Source: Pseudomonas hefeiensis (GTDB lineage Bacteria > Pseudomonadota > Gammaproteobacteria > Pseudomonadales > Pseudomonadaceae). From it: a DNA stretch of 64,000 nt. Positions 24,576-33,389 of the stretch are shown here, piece by piece. Each line of letters starts with the position of its first letter. The first letter of the stretch is position 1. Under the pieces are notes generated by a model. The model was not told where the DNA came from. It did not search any database and worked only from the letters and a program-made list of their open reading frames with translations. The position numbers and the translations under genes were made by a program. The stretch spans positions 1,116,001-1,180,000 of the forward strand of contig NZ_CP117449.1 in assembly GCF_030687835.1 (NCBI RefSeq), given 5' to 3'.

Positions 24576-25670
24576 ATGACGCCCCTAGAACGATATCAAG
24601 CTGATCTGAAACGCCCGGAGTTCTTCCACGACGCAGCCCAGGAAACGGCAGTGCGGCATTTGCAGCGCCTGTACGACGACCTGGTCGCCGCGTCGAACAA
24701 CAAGCCGGGCTTGTTGGGCAAACTGTTCGGCAAGAAGAATCAGGCCCCGGTTAAGGGCCTGTATTTCTGGGGCGGTGTCGGCCGTGGCAAAACCTACCTG
24801 GTCGACACCTTCTTCGAGGCGTTGCCGTTCAAGGAGAAGACGCGGACGCACTTCCACCGCTTCATGAAGCGTGTGCATGAAGAAATGAAGACCCTGGGCG
24901 GTGAGAAGAACCCGCTGACCATCATCGCCAAGCGGTTCTCTGACGAGACGCGGGTGATCTGCTTCGATGAGTTTTTCGTTTCCGATATCACCGACGCCAT
25001 GATCCTCGGCACCTTGATGGAAGAGTTGTTCAAGAACGGCGTGACTCTGGTCGCCACCTCGAACATCGTACCGGACGGCCTTTACAAGGACGGCCTGCAA
25101 CGCGCGCGCTTCCTGCCGGCCATTGCGCTGATCAAGGAACACACCGACATCGTTAACGTCGACAGCGGTGTGGATTATCGCCTGCGTCATCTGGAGCAAG
25201 CGGAGCTGTTTCACTTCCCCCTGGACGCCGCAGCTGAAGAAAGCCTGCGCAAGAGCTTCCGGGCCCTGACGCCGGAATGCACCCAGGCGGTCGAAAACGA
25301 TGTGTTGGTCATCGAGAATCGCGAGATCCGCGCCGTGCGTACCTGCGATGACGTGGCCTGGTTCGACTTTCGCGAACTGTGCGACGGCCCTCGTAGCCAG
25401 AACGACTACATCGAGCTGGGCAAGATCTTCCACGCGGTACTGCTCAGCAACGTGGAGCAAATGAGTGTCACCACCGACGACATTGCCCGCCGATTCATCA
25501 ACATGGTTGACGAATTCTACGACCGTAACGTGAAGCTGATCATTTCAGCCGAAGTCGAACTCAAGGATCTCTACACCGGCGGTCGCCTGACTTTTGAGTT
25601 CCAGCGAACCTTGAGTCGTTTGCTGGAAATGCAATCACACGAATTCCTGGCGCGGGCGCATAAGCCGTAA
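24576..25670 (+). CDS. zapE: Cell division protein ZapE (AFG1-like ATPase)
   Basis: 364-residue P-loop ATPase that in E. coli associates with the Z ring and destabilises FtsZ polymers. Walker A GGVGRGKTY is at 66-74, Walker B reads VICFDEFFVSDITD, sensor region LVATSNIVPDGLY follows, and SRLLEMQS lies near the C-terminus. Length matches the family. The ATG at 24576 is preferred over the TTG at 24564. A hairpin with a T run follows the gene. Confidence 0.94.
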   Translation: MTPLERYQADLKRPEFFHDAAQETAVRHLQRLYDDLVAASNNKPGLLGKLFGKKNQAPVKGLYFWGGVGRGKTYLVDTFFEALPFKEKTRTHFHRFMKRVHEEMKTLGGEKNPLTIIAKRFSDETRVICFDEFFVSDITDAMILGTLMEELFKNGVTLVATSNIVPDGLYKDGLQRARFLPAIALIKEHTDIVNVDSGVDYRLRHLEQAELFHFPLDAAAEESLRKSFRALTPECTQAVENDVLVIENREIRAVRTCDDVAWFDFRELCDGPRSQNDYIELGKIFHAVLLSNVEQMSVTTDDIARRFINMVDEFYDRNVKLIISAEVELKDLYTGGRLTFEFQRTLSRLLEMQSHEFLARAHKP

Positions 25671-25687
25671 TCCGGTTCGGATAAAAG

Positions 25688-25714
25688 AAAGGCCTGCAAT
25701 TGCAGGTCTTTTTT
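25688..25714 (+). terminator. Rho-independent terminator after zapE
   Basis: AAAGGCCTGCAATTGCAGGTCTTTTTT: a short stem CCTGCAATTGCAGG and a T tract 18 bp after the stop codon. Confidence 0.85.
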
Positions 25715-25748
25715 GTGCGCGTAAGATCAGCGGGTCACCGCAAAACCC

Positions 25749-25839
25749 TGTGGGAGCGGGCTTGCTCGCGAAGGGGACGGCATGTTCAGCATAGATGCAA
25801 GCTGACCCACCGCTTTCGCGAGCAAGCCCGCTCCCACAG
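25749..25839. repeat. Single REP pair (GTGGGAGC family)
   Basis: A 91-bp pair of inverted GTGGGAGCGGGCTTGCTCGCG arms around a 45-bp centre, between the converging zapE and GlxA-type regulator genes. Confidence 0.9.
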
Positions 25840-25859
25840 GGAATGTATTCAGCTCTGGC

Positions 25860-26855
25860 TCACGCCGCCTGCTGAAACTGCTGCCGATACTGGTTCGGCG
25901 ACAACTCGGTATGTTGGCGGAACAGCCGTGCGAAGAAGCTCGCATCGTCGTAGCCGACTTCATAGCTAATGGTCTTGATGCTCTTGCGACTGCCGGACAA
26001 CAAGCCCTTGGCGGTCTCTATACGCAGCCGTTGCAGGTAATGCAGTGGTTTGTCCCCCGTGGCGGTCTGGAAGCGGCGCATGAAGTTGCGGATGCTCATA
26101 CCGTGCTCCCGGGCGACGTCCTCGAAACGAAATTTGTCGGCAAAGTGTTCTTCGAGCCAGTGCTGGATCTGCAGGATGATCACATCCTGGTGCAGCTTCT
26201 GGCCCCCGAAGCCGATTCTTCCCGGTGAGTAGCTGCGCTGCACTTCATACAGAATGTCTCGTGCCACGGCCTGGGCCACGTTGGCGCCGCAGAACCGTTC
26301 GATGAGGTAGATATAGAGGTCGCAGGCCGAGGTCGTGCCGCCGGCGCAGAACAGATTGTCGGCGTCGGTCAGGTGCTTGTCCTGATTCAGGTGTACCTGG
26401 GGAAAGCGCTCCTTGAAGGCGCTGAAGAACCGCCAGTACGTGGTGGCCTCCTTGCCATCGAGCAGCCCGGCCTCGGCCAGCCAGAACACCCCGGTGGCCT
26501 CGCCGCAGAGCACTGCACCACGGGCATGCTGTTCCCGCAGCCAGGGCAGGACCTGTGGATAACGTTGACAGAGGGTGGCGAAATCATCCCAAAAAGCCGG
26601 GAGGATGATCACATCGGTATTTTCCAGGCCGCCGTCCACCGGCATGATTACGTCGCTGAAGCTGTTCACCGGTTTGCCGTCGGGGCTGACCAGCCGGGTT
26701 TCGAACGCCGGTGTCAGGCCGTGGCCCAGTTGTTTGCCGTAGCGCAAGCTGGCCAGATGGAAAAAATCCTTGGCTTGCATGAGGGTGGAAGCGAAAACCC
26801 GGTCGATAGCCAGGATGCTGACGCGCCGTAAGGGCGTGGAGACGTGCTTGGACAT
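25860..26855 (-). CDS. GlxA-type AraC-family regulator with DJ-1/PfpI domain
   Basis: 331-residue regulator. An N-terminal DJ-1/PfpI-like domain (about 10-190) has the nucleophile-position Cys in AVLCGEATG (C117). A C-terminal AraC helix-turn-helix pair (about 225-325) shows FEDVAREHGMSIRNFMRRF and ISYEVGYDDASFFARLFRQ. Related proteins sense amines or amino-acid derivatives (ArgR, GbdR, CdhR), but the ligand here is unknown. It is divergent from the acyl-CoA dehydrogenase gene, its likely target. Confidence 0.9.
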   Translation of the reverse strand: MSKHVSTPLRRVSILAIDRVFASTLMQAKDFFHLASLRYGKQLGHGLTPAFETRLVSPDGKPVNSFSDVIMPVDGGLENTDVIILPAFWDDFATLCQRYPQVLPWLREQHARGAVLCGEATGVFWLAEAGLLDGKEATTYWRFFSAFKERFPQVHLNQDKHLTDADNLFCAGGTTSACDLYIYLIERFCGANVAQAVARDILYEVQRSYSPGRIGFGGQKLHQDVIILQIQHWLEEHFADKFRFEDVAREHGMSIRNFMRRFQTATGDKPLHYLQRLRIETAKGLLSGSRKSIKTISYEVGYDDASFFARLFRQHTELSPNQYRQQFQQAA

Positions 26856-27001
26856 AGTTGATCTTTATTTTTATAGGGGAAAGTGGTCACCAGACGGCTG
26901 GATCGTCTTATTTTTTGTCGGATGTGTCCAGTGTCCTGTCATCCCCCGCAGGCTTAGGCTCTGTTGGATAACCCCACCGAACAATAATGAAAAGGTGCGC
27001 C

Positions 27002-28138
27002 ATGATCCCAAGAACCCTGTTCAGTCCCGAACACGAACTGTTTCGAGACAGCGTACGAACCTTCCTCGAAAAAGAAGCGGTGCCGTACCACAGTCAGTGG
27101 GAAAAACAGGGGCATGTGGACCGTCAGTTGTGGAACAAGGCGGGGGAGGCGGGGATGTTGTGTTCGCATCTGCCGGAAGCTTATGGCGGGCTGGATGCCG
27201 ATTTTCTCTACAGCACTGTGGTGATTGAAGAAATCGGACGGCTGGGGCTGACAGGCATCGGTTTCTCGCTGCACTCCGACATTGTGGCGCCTTACATCCT
27301 GCACTACGGCAGTGAAGCGCTGAAACTCAAGTACCTGCCCAGGCTGGTGTCCGGTGAGATGGTCACGGCCATCGCCATGACCGAGCCGGGGGCCGGTTCC
27401 GACCTGCAAGGTGTAAAGACCACGGCGGTGCTGGACGGTGATGAATACGTCATCAACGGCTCGAAGACCTTCATCACCAACGGCTTTCTGGCCGACCTGG
27501 TGATCGTGGTTGCCAAGACCGATCCAAAGGCCGGCGCCAAAGGCACCAGTCTGTTCCTGGTGGAGGCGGGCACGCCCGGCTTCGAAAAAGGCAAGCGCCT
27601 GGAGAAGGTTGGAATGAAGGCCCAGGACACCTCGGAGCTGTTCTTCCAGGATGTTCGCGTGCCAAAGGAAAACCTGCTCGGGCAGGCGGGGATGGGCTTC
27701 GCCTACCTGATGCAGGAATTGCCCCAGGAGCGTCTGACGGTGGCGATCGGCGGCCTGGCGTCGGCCGAAGCGGCGCTGCAATGGACGCTGGACTACACCC
27801 GCGATCGCAAGGCTTTCGGTAAATCCATCGCCGACTTTCAGAACACCCGTTTCAAACTGGCGGAAATGGCGACCGAGATCCAGATTGGCCGGGTTTTCGT
27901 CGACCGTTGCCTGGAACTGCACCTGCAAGGCAAGCTCGACGTGCCGACGGCGGCGATGGCCAAGTACTGGGGCACTGACCTGCAATGCAAGGTGCTCGAC
28001 GAATGCGTGCAACTGCACGGCGGCTACGGGTTCATGTGGGAATACCCGATCGCCCGGGCGTGGGCCGACGCGCGGGTGCAGCGGATTTATGCCGGGACCA
28101 ATGAAATCATGAAGGAGATCATTGCGCGGTCGCTTTGA
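27002..28138 (+). CDS. Acyl-CoA dehydrogenase family protein
   Basis: 378-residue FAD-dependent dehydrogenase with the three-part ACAD fold: N-terminal helical domain, middle beta domain (AIAMTEPGAGSDLQGVKT, then YVINGSKTFITNG) and C-terminal helical domain (RKAFGKSIADFQN; QLHGGYGFMWEYPIARAW). The usual Y-E-G-T catalytic Glu position reads YAGTNEIMKE, with Ala in place of Glu, as in branches whose base lies elsewhere. The start at 27002 has AAGG upstream; an ATG at 26987 would add five residues. The substrate is probably a fatty or branched acyl-CoA. Confidence 0.9.
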   Translation: MIPRTLFSPEHELFRDSVRTFLEKEAVPYHSQWEKQGHVDRQLWNKAGEAGMLCSHLPEAYGGLDADFLYSTVVIEEIGRLGLTGIGFSLHSDIVAPYILHYGSEALKLKYLPRLVSGEMVTAIAMTEPGAGSDLQGVKTTAVLDGDEYVINGSKTFITNGFLADLVIVVAKTDPKAGAKGTSLFLVEAGTPGFEKGKRLEKVGMKAQDTSELFFQDVRVPKENLLGQAGMGFAYLMQELPQERLTVAIGGLASAEAALQWTLDYTRDRKAFGKSIADFQNTRFKLAEMATEIQIGRVFVDRCLELHLQGKLDVPTAAMAKYWGTDLQCKVLDECVQLHGGYGFMWEYPIARAWADARVQRIYAGTNEIMKEIIARSL

Positions 28139-28162
28139 CTATGCGGTGAGTTGAGGGGCGCC

Positions 28163-28257
28163 TTCGCGAGCAAGCCCGCTCCCACAGTGGTTCTGTGTCG
28201 ATCACCCAATGGTGCCCAGACACAAATCCCCCGTGGGAGCGGGCTTGCTCGCGAAGG
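28163..28257. repeat. REP arms in outward (tail-to-tail) order
   Basis: GCGAGCAAGCCCGCTCCCACAG on the left and GTGGGAGCGGGCTTGCTCGCG on the right surround a 44-bp spacer containing GACACAAATCC. This is the inverse of the normal pair and equals the junction between two tandem pairs whose outer arms are missing. It separates two converging genes. Confidence 0.85.
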
Positions 28258-28272
28258 CTTTTTACCAGTCGA

Positions 28273-29313
28273 TCAAGGCGCCGGGTTCGGATGATCCTTG
28301 TGGATCGCTTCAATCCCCGCCAGCACTTCATCCGAGAGCTTCAGGTCGACGCTGGCGATGTTGCTGTCCAGTTGCTCAAGGGTCGTGGCGCCGATGATGT
28401 TGCTGGTCACGAACGGTTGCCGAGTGACAAACGCCAGGGCCATCTGCGCCGGGTCCAGGCCGTGTTCCCGCGCCAGGGCCACATAACGACTGCATGCGGC
28501 TTCCGATTGTGGATTGAAATAGCGCATGAAGCGGCTGTAGAGCGTCAGGCGGCCCCTGGCTGGGCGTGCGCCGCCTTCATACTTGCCCGACAGGAAGCCG
28601 AACGCCAATGGCGAATAAGCCAGCAGGCCGCACTGCTCGCGGATGGCAATTTCCGAAAGCCCGATCTCGAAACTGCGGTTGAGCAGGTTGTAGGGGTTCT
28701 GGATCGACACTGCCCGCGGCCAGCCACGGGCTTCGGCCAGGGCGAGGAATTTCATGGTGCCCCACGGCGTTTCGTTGGACAGGCCGATGTGGCGGATCTT
28801 GCCGGCCCGTACCTGCTCGTCCAGGGCTTCAAGGGTTTCTTCCAGCGGGGTGAAATCTTCGTCGGTTTTGTGCTGGTAGCCCAATTGGCCAAAAAAATTG
28901 GTGCTGCGCTCTGGCCAATGCAGTTGATAGAGATCGATCCAGTCGGTCTGCAGGCGCTTGAGGCTGGCGTCCACCGCTTCGACGATATGGCGACGGTTGT
29001 GCTTGAGGTTTTTGTCGCGGATGTAGTCGATGGTGTTGCCGGGACCTGCGATTTTGCTCGCCAGAATCCAGTCCGCGCGGTCGCCGCGACGCTTGAAGTA
29101 GTTGCCGATGTAGCGTTCGGTGGTGGCGTAGGTCTCGGCCTTGGGCGGCACCGGGTACATCTCGGCGGTGTCGATGAAATTGATCCCGGCACCCTTGGCG
29201 CGTTCGATCTGGGCGAAGGCCTCGGCCTCGCTGTTCTGCTCACCCCAAGTCATGGTTCCGAGGCACAGGGCGCTCACGTTTAGATCGGTACGGCCTAGCT
29301 GGCGATAATCCAT
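28273..29313 (-). CDS. Aldo/keto reductase (Tas-like)
   Basis: 346-residue NADPH-dependent oxidoreductase with a TIM barrel. The catalytic tetrad is D48 and Y53 in FIDTAEMYPV, K87 in ASKIAG and H132 in LYQLHWP. The longer loops (EDFTPLEETLEALDEQVRAG, then IRHIGLSNETPWG) and length are typical of the Tas/YghZ branch. The start at 29313 has AAGGAG at good spacing; the frame extends further upstream without support. Physiological substrate unknown. It lies between the acyl-CoA dehydrogenase and rplM, as in other pseudomonads. Confidence 0.92.
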   Translation of the reverse strand: MDYRQLGRTDLNVSALCLGTMTWGEQNSEAEAFAQIERAKGAGINFIDTAEMYPVPPKAETYATTERYIGNYFKRRGDRADWILASKIAGPGNTIDYIRDKNLKHNRRHIVEAVDASLKRLQTDWIDLYQLHWPERSTNFFGQLGYQHKTDEDFTPLEETLEALDEQVRAGKIRHIGLSNETPWGTMKFLALAEARGWPRAVSIQNPYNLLNRSFEIGLSEIAIREQCGLLAYSPLAFGFLSGKYEGGARPARGRLTLYSRFMRYFNPQSEAACSRYVALAREHGLDPAQMALAFVTRQPFVTSNIIGATTLEQLDSNIASVDLKLSDEVLAGIEAIHKDHPNPAP

Positions 29314-29488
29314 CGGGAACTCCTTGGGCAAAACAATCATAAAAGCAGGTTGAATTATTTTTCGCAATCTGCATAATTGCGCACCTCTTTCTGCAGTGGA
29401 AGTGATGCGCCGCCGCCGAAGAATCTTGCCGTTGAACGGACGCGCCGACCCGAGCCCCCGAAAGCGTCTGTATCCGGCTGCCTTTGAC

Positions 29489-29517
29489 TTGTCAAAGTAC
29501 GCACTATTCAGTAAGAT
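29489..29517 (+). promoter_or_regulatory. Promoter of rplM-rpsI
   Basis: TTGTCA (29489-29494), a 17-bp spacer and TAAGAT (29512-29517), about 40 bp before the rplM start. Overlapping TTGACT at 29484-29489 offers an alternative -35. Confidence 0.6.
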
Positions 29518-29558
29518 CCGCCGTCTAATTTACAGGGCGGCCCCTGAGGCTATAAAGA

Positions 29559-29987
29559 ATGAAAACTTTTACTGCTAAACCGGAAACAGTAAAGCGCGAC
29601 TGGTTTGTCGTCGACGCTGCTGGTCAGACCCTGGGTCGTCTGGCCACCGAAATCGCGAGCCGTCTGCGTGGCAAGCACAAGCCTGAGTACACCCCTCACG
29701 TCGACACCGGTGACTACATCGTCGTCATCAACGCTGAGCAAGTACGTGTTACTGGCGCTAAAACCACTGACAAAATGTACTACTCCCACTCCGGTTTTCC
29801 TGGCGGCATCAAGTCGATCAACTTCGAAAAGCTGATCGCCAAAGCCCCTGAGCGCGTGATCGAGACCGCGGTTAAAGGCATGCTGCCTAAAAACCCACTG
29901 GGTCGCGACATGTATCGTAAGCTGAAGGTTTATGCGGGCGCTGCTCACCCTCATACTGCTCAGCAGCCCCAAGAACTGAAGTTTTAA
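29559..29987 (+). CDS. rplM: 50S ribosomal protein L13
   Basis: 142-residue large-subunit ribosomal protein that binds 23S rRNA early in assembly. The sequence is typical: [39 protein letters not shown] and [13 protein letters not shown], ending [10 protein letters not shown]. It is first in the conserved rplM-rpsI operon, with rpsI 14 bp downstream. Codon use is of the highly expressed kind, with many CGT and GTT codons. A sigma70-type promoter lies just upstream. Confidence 0.98.
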   Translation: MKTFTAKPETVKRDWFVVDAAGQTLGRLATEIASRLRGKHKPEYTPHVDTGDYIVVINAEQVRVTGAKTTDKMYYSHSGFPGGIKSINFEKLIAKAPERVIETAVKGMLPKNPLGRDMYRKLKVYAGAAHPHTAQQPQELKF

Positions 29988-30001
29988 CGGAATAGTTCAT
30001 T

Positions 30002-30394
30002 ATGTCGGCGACTCAAAATTACGGCACTGGCCGTCGCAAGACTGCAACCGCACGCGTTTTCCTGCGTCCGGGCACTGGTAACATCTCCATCAACAACCGC
30101 TCCCTGGATAACTTCTTCGGCCGCGAAACTGCCCGCATGGTAGTTCGTCAGCCGCTGGAACTGACCGAGACCGTCGAAAAATTCGACATCTACGTCACTG
30201 TTATCGGTGGTGGTGTAAGTGGTCAGGCTGGCGCAATCCGCCACGGTATCACTCGCGCCCTGATGGATTACGACGAAACTCTGCGTGGTGCGCTGCGCAA
30301 AGCCGGCTTCGTAACTCGCGATGCTCGTGAAGTTGAACGTAAGAAAGTCGGTCTGCGTAAAGCGCGTAAGCGTCCGCAGTACTCGAAGCGTTAA
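30002..30394 (+). CDS. rpsI: 30S ribosomal protein S9
   Basis: 130-residue small-subunit protein whose C-terminal tail reaches the P-site tRNA. Signatures are [15 protein letters not shown] at the N-terminus, [16 protein letters not shown] in the middle and the conserved C-terminus [11 protein letters not shown]. Second gene of the rplM-rpsI operon, followed by a strong terminator. Length is standard. Confidence 0.98.
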   Translation: MSATQNYGTGRRKTATARVFLRPGTGNISINNRSLDNFFGRETARMVVRQPLELTETVEKFDIYVTVIGGGVSGQAGAIRHGITRALMDYDETLRGALRKAGFVTRDAREVERKKVGLRKARKRPQYSKR

Positions 30395-30413
30395 TTTCGC
30401 TTTCGCGTTCAAA

Positions 30414-30449
30414 AGGCGCCCAGTTCCTCACGGAGCTGGGCGTTTTTTT
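30414..30449 (+). terminator. Rho-independent terminator of rplM-rpsI
   Basis: GGCGCCCAGTTCC-TCAC-GGAGCTGGGCG followed by seven T residues, about 20 bp after rpsI. Confidence 0.92.
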
Positions 30450-30650
30450 ATGGGCGAAATATTTATGCTGTGACAACTTGCCACATCCGTGAAGCCCCTA
30501 TACTTCAAGGCTTGGCGGTTGAGCCGCTTGGTAATTACCTTGTCAGAACTGGGGCTTTTCATTACCATTCGGCAAAATTTTTATAAGTTCAGATTTTTAC
30601 TTAGTAGACGCCTGATTTAACAGGCCACAAAGCTGATGGGAGAGGACTGA

Positions 30651-31244
30651 ATGAGCAATGACGGCGTGAATGCAGGCCGGCGTCGCTTCTTGGTAGCAGC
30701 CACATCCGTGGTGGGTGCTGCAGGAGCGGTGGGGGCTGCGGTCCCGTTCGTGGGGTCATGGTTTCCCAGTGCCAAGGCGAAAGCCGCAGGTGCACCGGTG
30801 AAAGTGAATGTCAGCAAGATCGAGCCAGGCCAGCAGATGATTGCTGAGTGGCGCGGTCAGCCGGTGTTCATCGTCCGCCGTACAGAGGAAATCCTGGGGA
30901 ATCTGAAAAAGATCGAGGGGCAGCTGTCTGACCCCACCTCCAAGAACTCGATGCAACCGACCTATGTCGACCCGGAGACGCGTTCGATCAAGCCGCAAAT
31001 CCTGCTGCTGATCGGGATTTGTACGCACCTGGGCTGCTCGCCAACGTTCCGTCCCGAAGTGGCGCCTGCCGACTTGGGCAAGGACTGGGTAGGTGGTTAT
31101 TTCTGCCCTTGCCACGGCTCCCACTACGATCTGGCTGGTCGCGTCTACAAATCGCAGCCTGCACCTCTGAACCTGCCAGTTCCCCCGCATTCCTATGAAA
31201 CCGATGACATCATTGTCGTTGGCGTCGATACGGAGACAGCGTGA
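30651..31244 (+). CDS. petA: Ubiquinol-cytochrome c reductase, Rieske iron-sulfur subunit
   Basis: Carries the 2Fe-2S cluster that takes the first electron from ubiquinol in the bc1 complex. The 197-residue protein has a twin-arginine-like signal anchor (RRRFLVAATS near residue 10, hydrophobic to about 37). The cluster motifs are CTHLGC (ligands C124, H126) and CPCHGSHYD (ligands C152, H155), with C129 and C154 able to form the stabilising disulfide. GAGAGG precedes the ATG. Its stop overlaps the petB start. Confidence 0.97.
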   Translation: MSNDGVNAGRRRFLVAATSVVGAAGAVGAAVPFVGSWFPSAKAKAAGAPVKVNVSKIEPGQQMIAEWRGQPVFIVRRTEEILGNLKKIEGQLSDPTSKNSMQPTYVDPETRSIKPQILLLIGICTHLGCSPTFRPEVAPADLGKDWVGGYFCPCHGSHYDLAGRVYKSQPAPLNLPVPPHSYETDDIIVVGVDTETA

Positions 31245-32455
31245 TGAGCAAATTCATGGATTGGGTTGATGCGCGCTTTCCCGCGACCAAGATGTGGGAA
31301 GACCATCTCAGCAAGTATTACGCTCCGAAAAACTTCAACTTCTTCTACTTCTTTGGCTCTCTGGCCCTGCTCGTTCTGGTCAACCAGATCGTCACCGGTG
31401 TCTGGCTGACCATGAGCTACACCCCTTCGGCGGAAGAAGCGTTTGCTTCCGTCGAATACATCATGCGCGACGTCGAGTACGGCTCGATCCTGCGTCTGTT
31501 GCACTCCACCGGCGCTTCGGCGTTCTTCATCGTGGTCTACCTGCATATGTTCCGTGGCTTGCTCTACGGTTCGTACCAGAAGCCGCGTGAACTGGTGTGG
31601 GTCTTCGGCATGCTGATCTACCTGGCGCTGATGGCCGAAGCCTTCATGGGCTACCTGCTGCCGTGGGGCCAGATGTCCTACTGGGGCGCCCAGGTGATTA
31701 TCTCGCTGTTCGGTGCAATCCCGGTCATCGGCGATGACCTGACCCAGTGGATTCGCGGTGACTACCTGATCTCGGGCATTACCCTGAACCGCTTCTTCGC
31801 CTTGCATGTGGTGGCCCTGCCGATCGTGATCCTCGGTCTGGTGGTGCTGCATATCCTGGCGCTGCACGAAGTCGGCTCGAACAACCCCGATGGCGTGGAC
31901 ATCAAGAAGCACAAGGACGAGAACGGCGTACCGCTGGACGGCATTGCCTTCCACCCGTACTACACCGTGAAAGATATCGTCGGCGTGGTGGTGTTCCTGT
32001 TCATTTTCTGCTCCATCGTGTTCTTCTTCCCGGAGATGGGTGGTTACTTCCTCGAGAAGCCTAACTTCGAGCAGGCAAACGCCTTCAAGACCCCTGAACA
32101 CATTGCTCCGGTCTGGTACTTCACACCGTTCTACGCGATCCTGCGGGCGATTCCGGACAAGCTGCTGGGCGTCATCGCCATGGGTGCGGCGATCGCCGTG
32201 CTGTTCGTCCTGCCGTGGCTGGACCGCAGTCCGGTCAAGTCGATGCGCTACAAAGGCTGGCTGAGCAAAATCTGGCTCTGGGTGTTCTGCATCTCGTTCG
32301 TGATCCTGGGCGTGCTGGGCGTACTCGCTCCAACGCCGGGCCGGACGCTGCTGTCGCAGGTCTGCACCTTCCTGTACTTCGCCTACTTCATTCTGATGCC
32401 GTTCTACACCAGGCTCGAGAAGACCAAACCGGTTCCGGAAAGGGTGACTGGCTGA
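31244..32455 (+). CDS. petB: Ubiquinol-cytochrome c reductase, cytochrome b subunit
   Basis: 403-residue membrane core of the bc1 complex, holding both b hemes and the quinol sites. Heme-ligand helices are visible as HSTGASAFFIVVYLHMFRG and FALHVVALPIVILGLVVLHI. The quinol-oxidation PEWY-type loop reads PVWYF (APVWYFTPFYAILRAIP), with V in place of E, which is found in some bacterial b subunits. Eight membrane helices are expected. ATG at 31244 overlaps the petA TGA by one base; a GTG one codon earlier is less likely. petC begins at its last base. Confidence 0.96.
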   Translation: MSKFMDWVDARFPATKMWEDHLSKYYAPKNFNFFYFFGSLALLVLVNQIVTGVWLTMSYTPSAEEAFASVEYIMRDVEYGSILRLLHSTGASAFFIVVYLHMFRGLLYGSYQKPRELVWVFGMLIYLALMAEAFMGYLLPWGQMSYWGAQVIISLFGAIPVIGDDLTQWIRGDYLISGITLNRFFALHVVALPIVILGLVVLHILALHEVGSNNPDGVDIKKHKDENGVPLDGIAFHPYYTVKDIVGVVVFLFIFCSIVFFFPEMGGYFLEKPNFEQANAFKTPEHIAPVWYFTPFYAILRAIPDKLLGVIAMGAAIAVLFVLPWLDRSPVKSMRYKGWLSKIWLWVFCISFVILGVLGVLAPTPGRTLLSQVCTFLYFAYFILMPFYTRLEKTKPVPERVTG

Positions 32456-33237
32456 TGAAAAAGCTATTTTCTGTACTGATTCTTGCTGCTATGCCTGTAC
32501 TGTCCTTTGCGTCCGCATCCGGTGGTCCTGAGCTGGAAAAAGTCGACATCGACGTTTCCGACAAAGCTGCCATGCAGGATGGCGCACGTACGTTCGCCAA
32601 CTACTGCATGGGCTGCCACAGCGCCAAGTTCCAGCGTTATGAGCGTGTAGCTGATGACCTGGGCATTCCCCATGAGTTGATGCTCGAGAAGCTGGTGTTC
32701 ACTGGCGCCAAGCTGGGCGATCACATGAACATCGGCATGCAGCCGGCAGACGCCAAGACCTGGTTCGGGGCTGCGCCGCCCGACCTCACCCTGGTGGCTC
32801 GCGTACGTGGCACCGACTGGCTCTACGGTTACCTGCGTTCGTTCTATGAAGATCCCGCGCGTCCTTGGGGTGTGAACAACAAGGTCTTCCCGAACGTCGG
32901 TATGCCGAACGTTCTGGTCGGCCTGCAGGGTCGTCAGGTGGTAGGCTGCAAACAGGTTCAAATCGTCGAGGACGGCAAGAAGCAATACGATCCGCTGACT
33001 GGCACGGCTTTGACTCACGAAGCCTGCGACCAGTTGACCGTATTGCCCAACACCGGCAGCCTGACTGAAGAGCAGTTCGACGAGAAGGTCAAGAATCTGG
33101 TGACCTTCCTGGCCTACTCGGCCAACCCGGTGAAGCTGGAGCATCAGCGCATCGGTACTTATGTGTTGCTGTATTTGGCGTTCTTCTTCGTATTCGCTTA
33201 CCTGCTCAAGCGCGAATACTGGAAAGACGTGCATTGA
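32455..33237 (+). CDS. petC: Ubiquinol-cytochrome c reductase, cytochrome c1 subunit
   Basis: 260-residue c-type cytochrome that passes electrons from the Rieske protein to soluble cytochrome c. It has a Sec signal peptide (about 1-21), the heme-binding CMGCH at 51-55, a likely axial Met in NIGMQPADAK and a C-terminal membrane anchor (about 233-252, YVLLYLAFFFVFAYLL). The ATG shares one base with the petB stop. A long terminator hairpin follows. Length and features match proteobacterial c1. Confidence 0.96.
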   Translation: MKKLFSVLILAAMPVLSFASASGGPELEKVDIDVSDKAAMQDGARTFANYCMGCHSAKFQRYERVADDLGIPHELMLEKLVFTGAKLGDHMNIGMQPADAKTWFGAAPPDLTLVARVRGTDWLYGYLRSFYEDPARPWGVNNKVFPNVGMPNVLVGLQGRQVVGCKQVQIVEDGKKQYDPLTGTALTHEACDQLTVLPNTGSLTEEQFDEKVKNLVTFLAYSANPVKLEHQRIGTYVLLYLAFFFVFAYLLKREYWKDVH

Positions 33238-33269
33238 TAAAGCAGCTGTAAACCGTTGCTGTTAACCGT

Positions 33270-33352
33270 GCGCGCCCAAGGGCGTCTCTGGATGTAACGA
33301 ACCTGGTCAGCCGGGTGTTACGGGAGGCGCCCTTTGGGCGCGCTCGTTTTTC
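33270..33352 (+). terminator. Long rho-independent terminator after petC
   Basis: Outer stem GCGCGCCCAAGGGCGTCTC pairs with GAGGCGCCCTTTGGGCGCGC, around an inner GTAAC / GTTAC stem, followed by TCGTTTTTCCG. It separates petABC from sspAB. Confidence 0.85.
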
Positions 33353-33389
33353 CGTTTTTCGATAATTTCAACAAGCGAGGAGGATCGCC

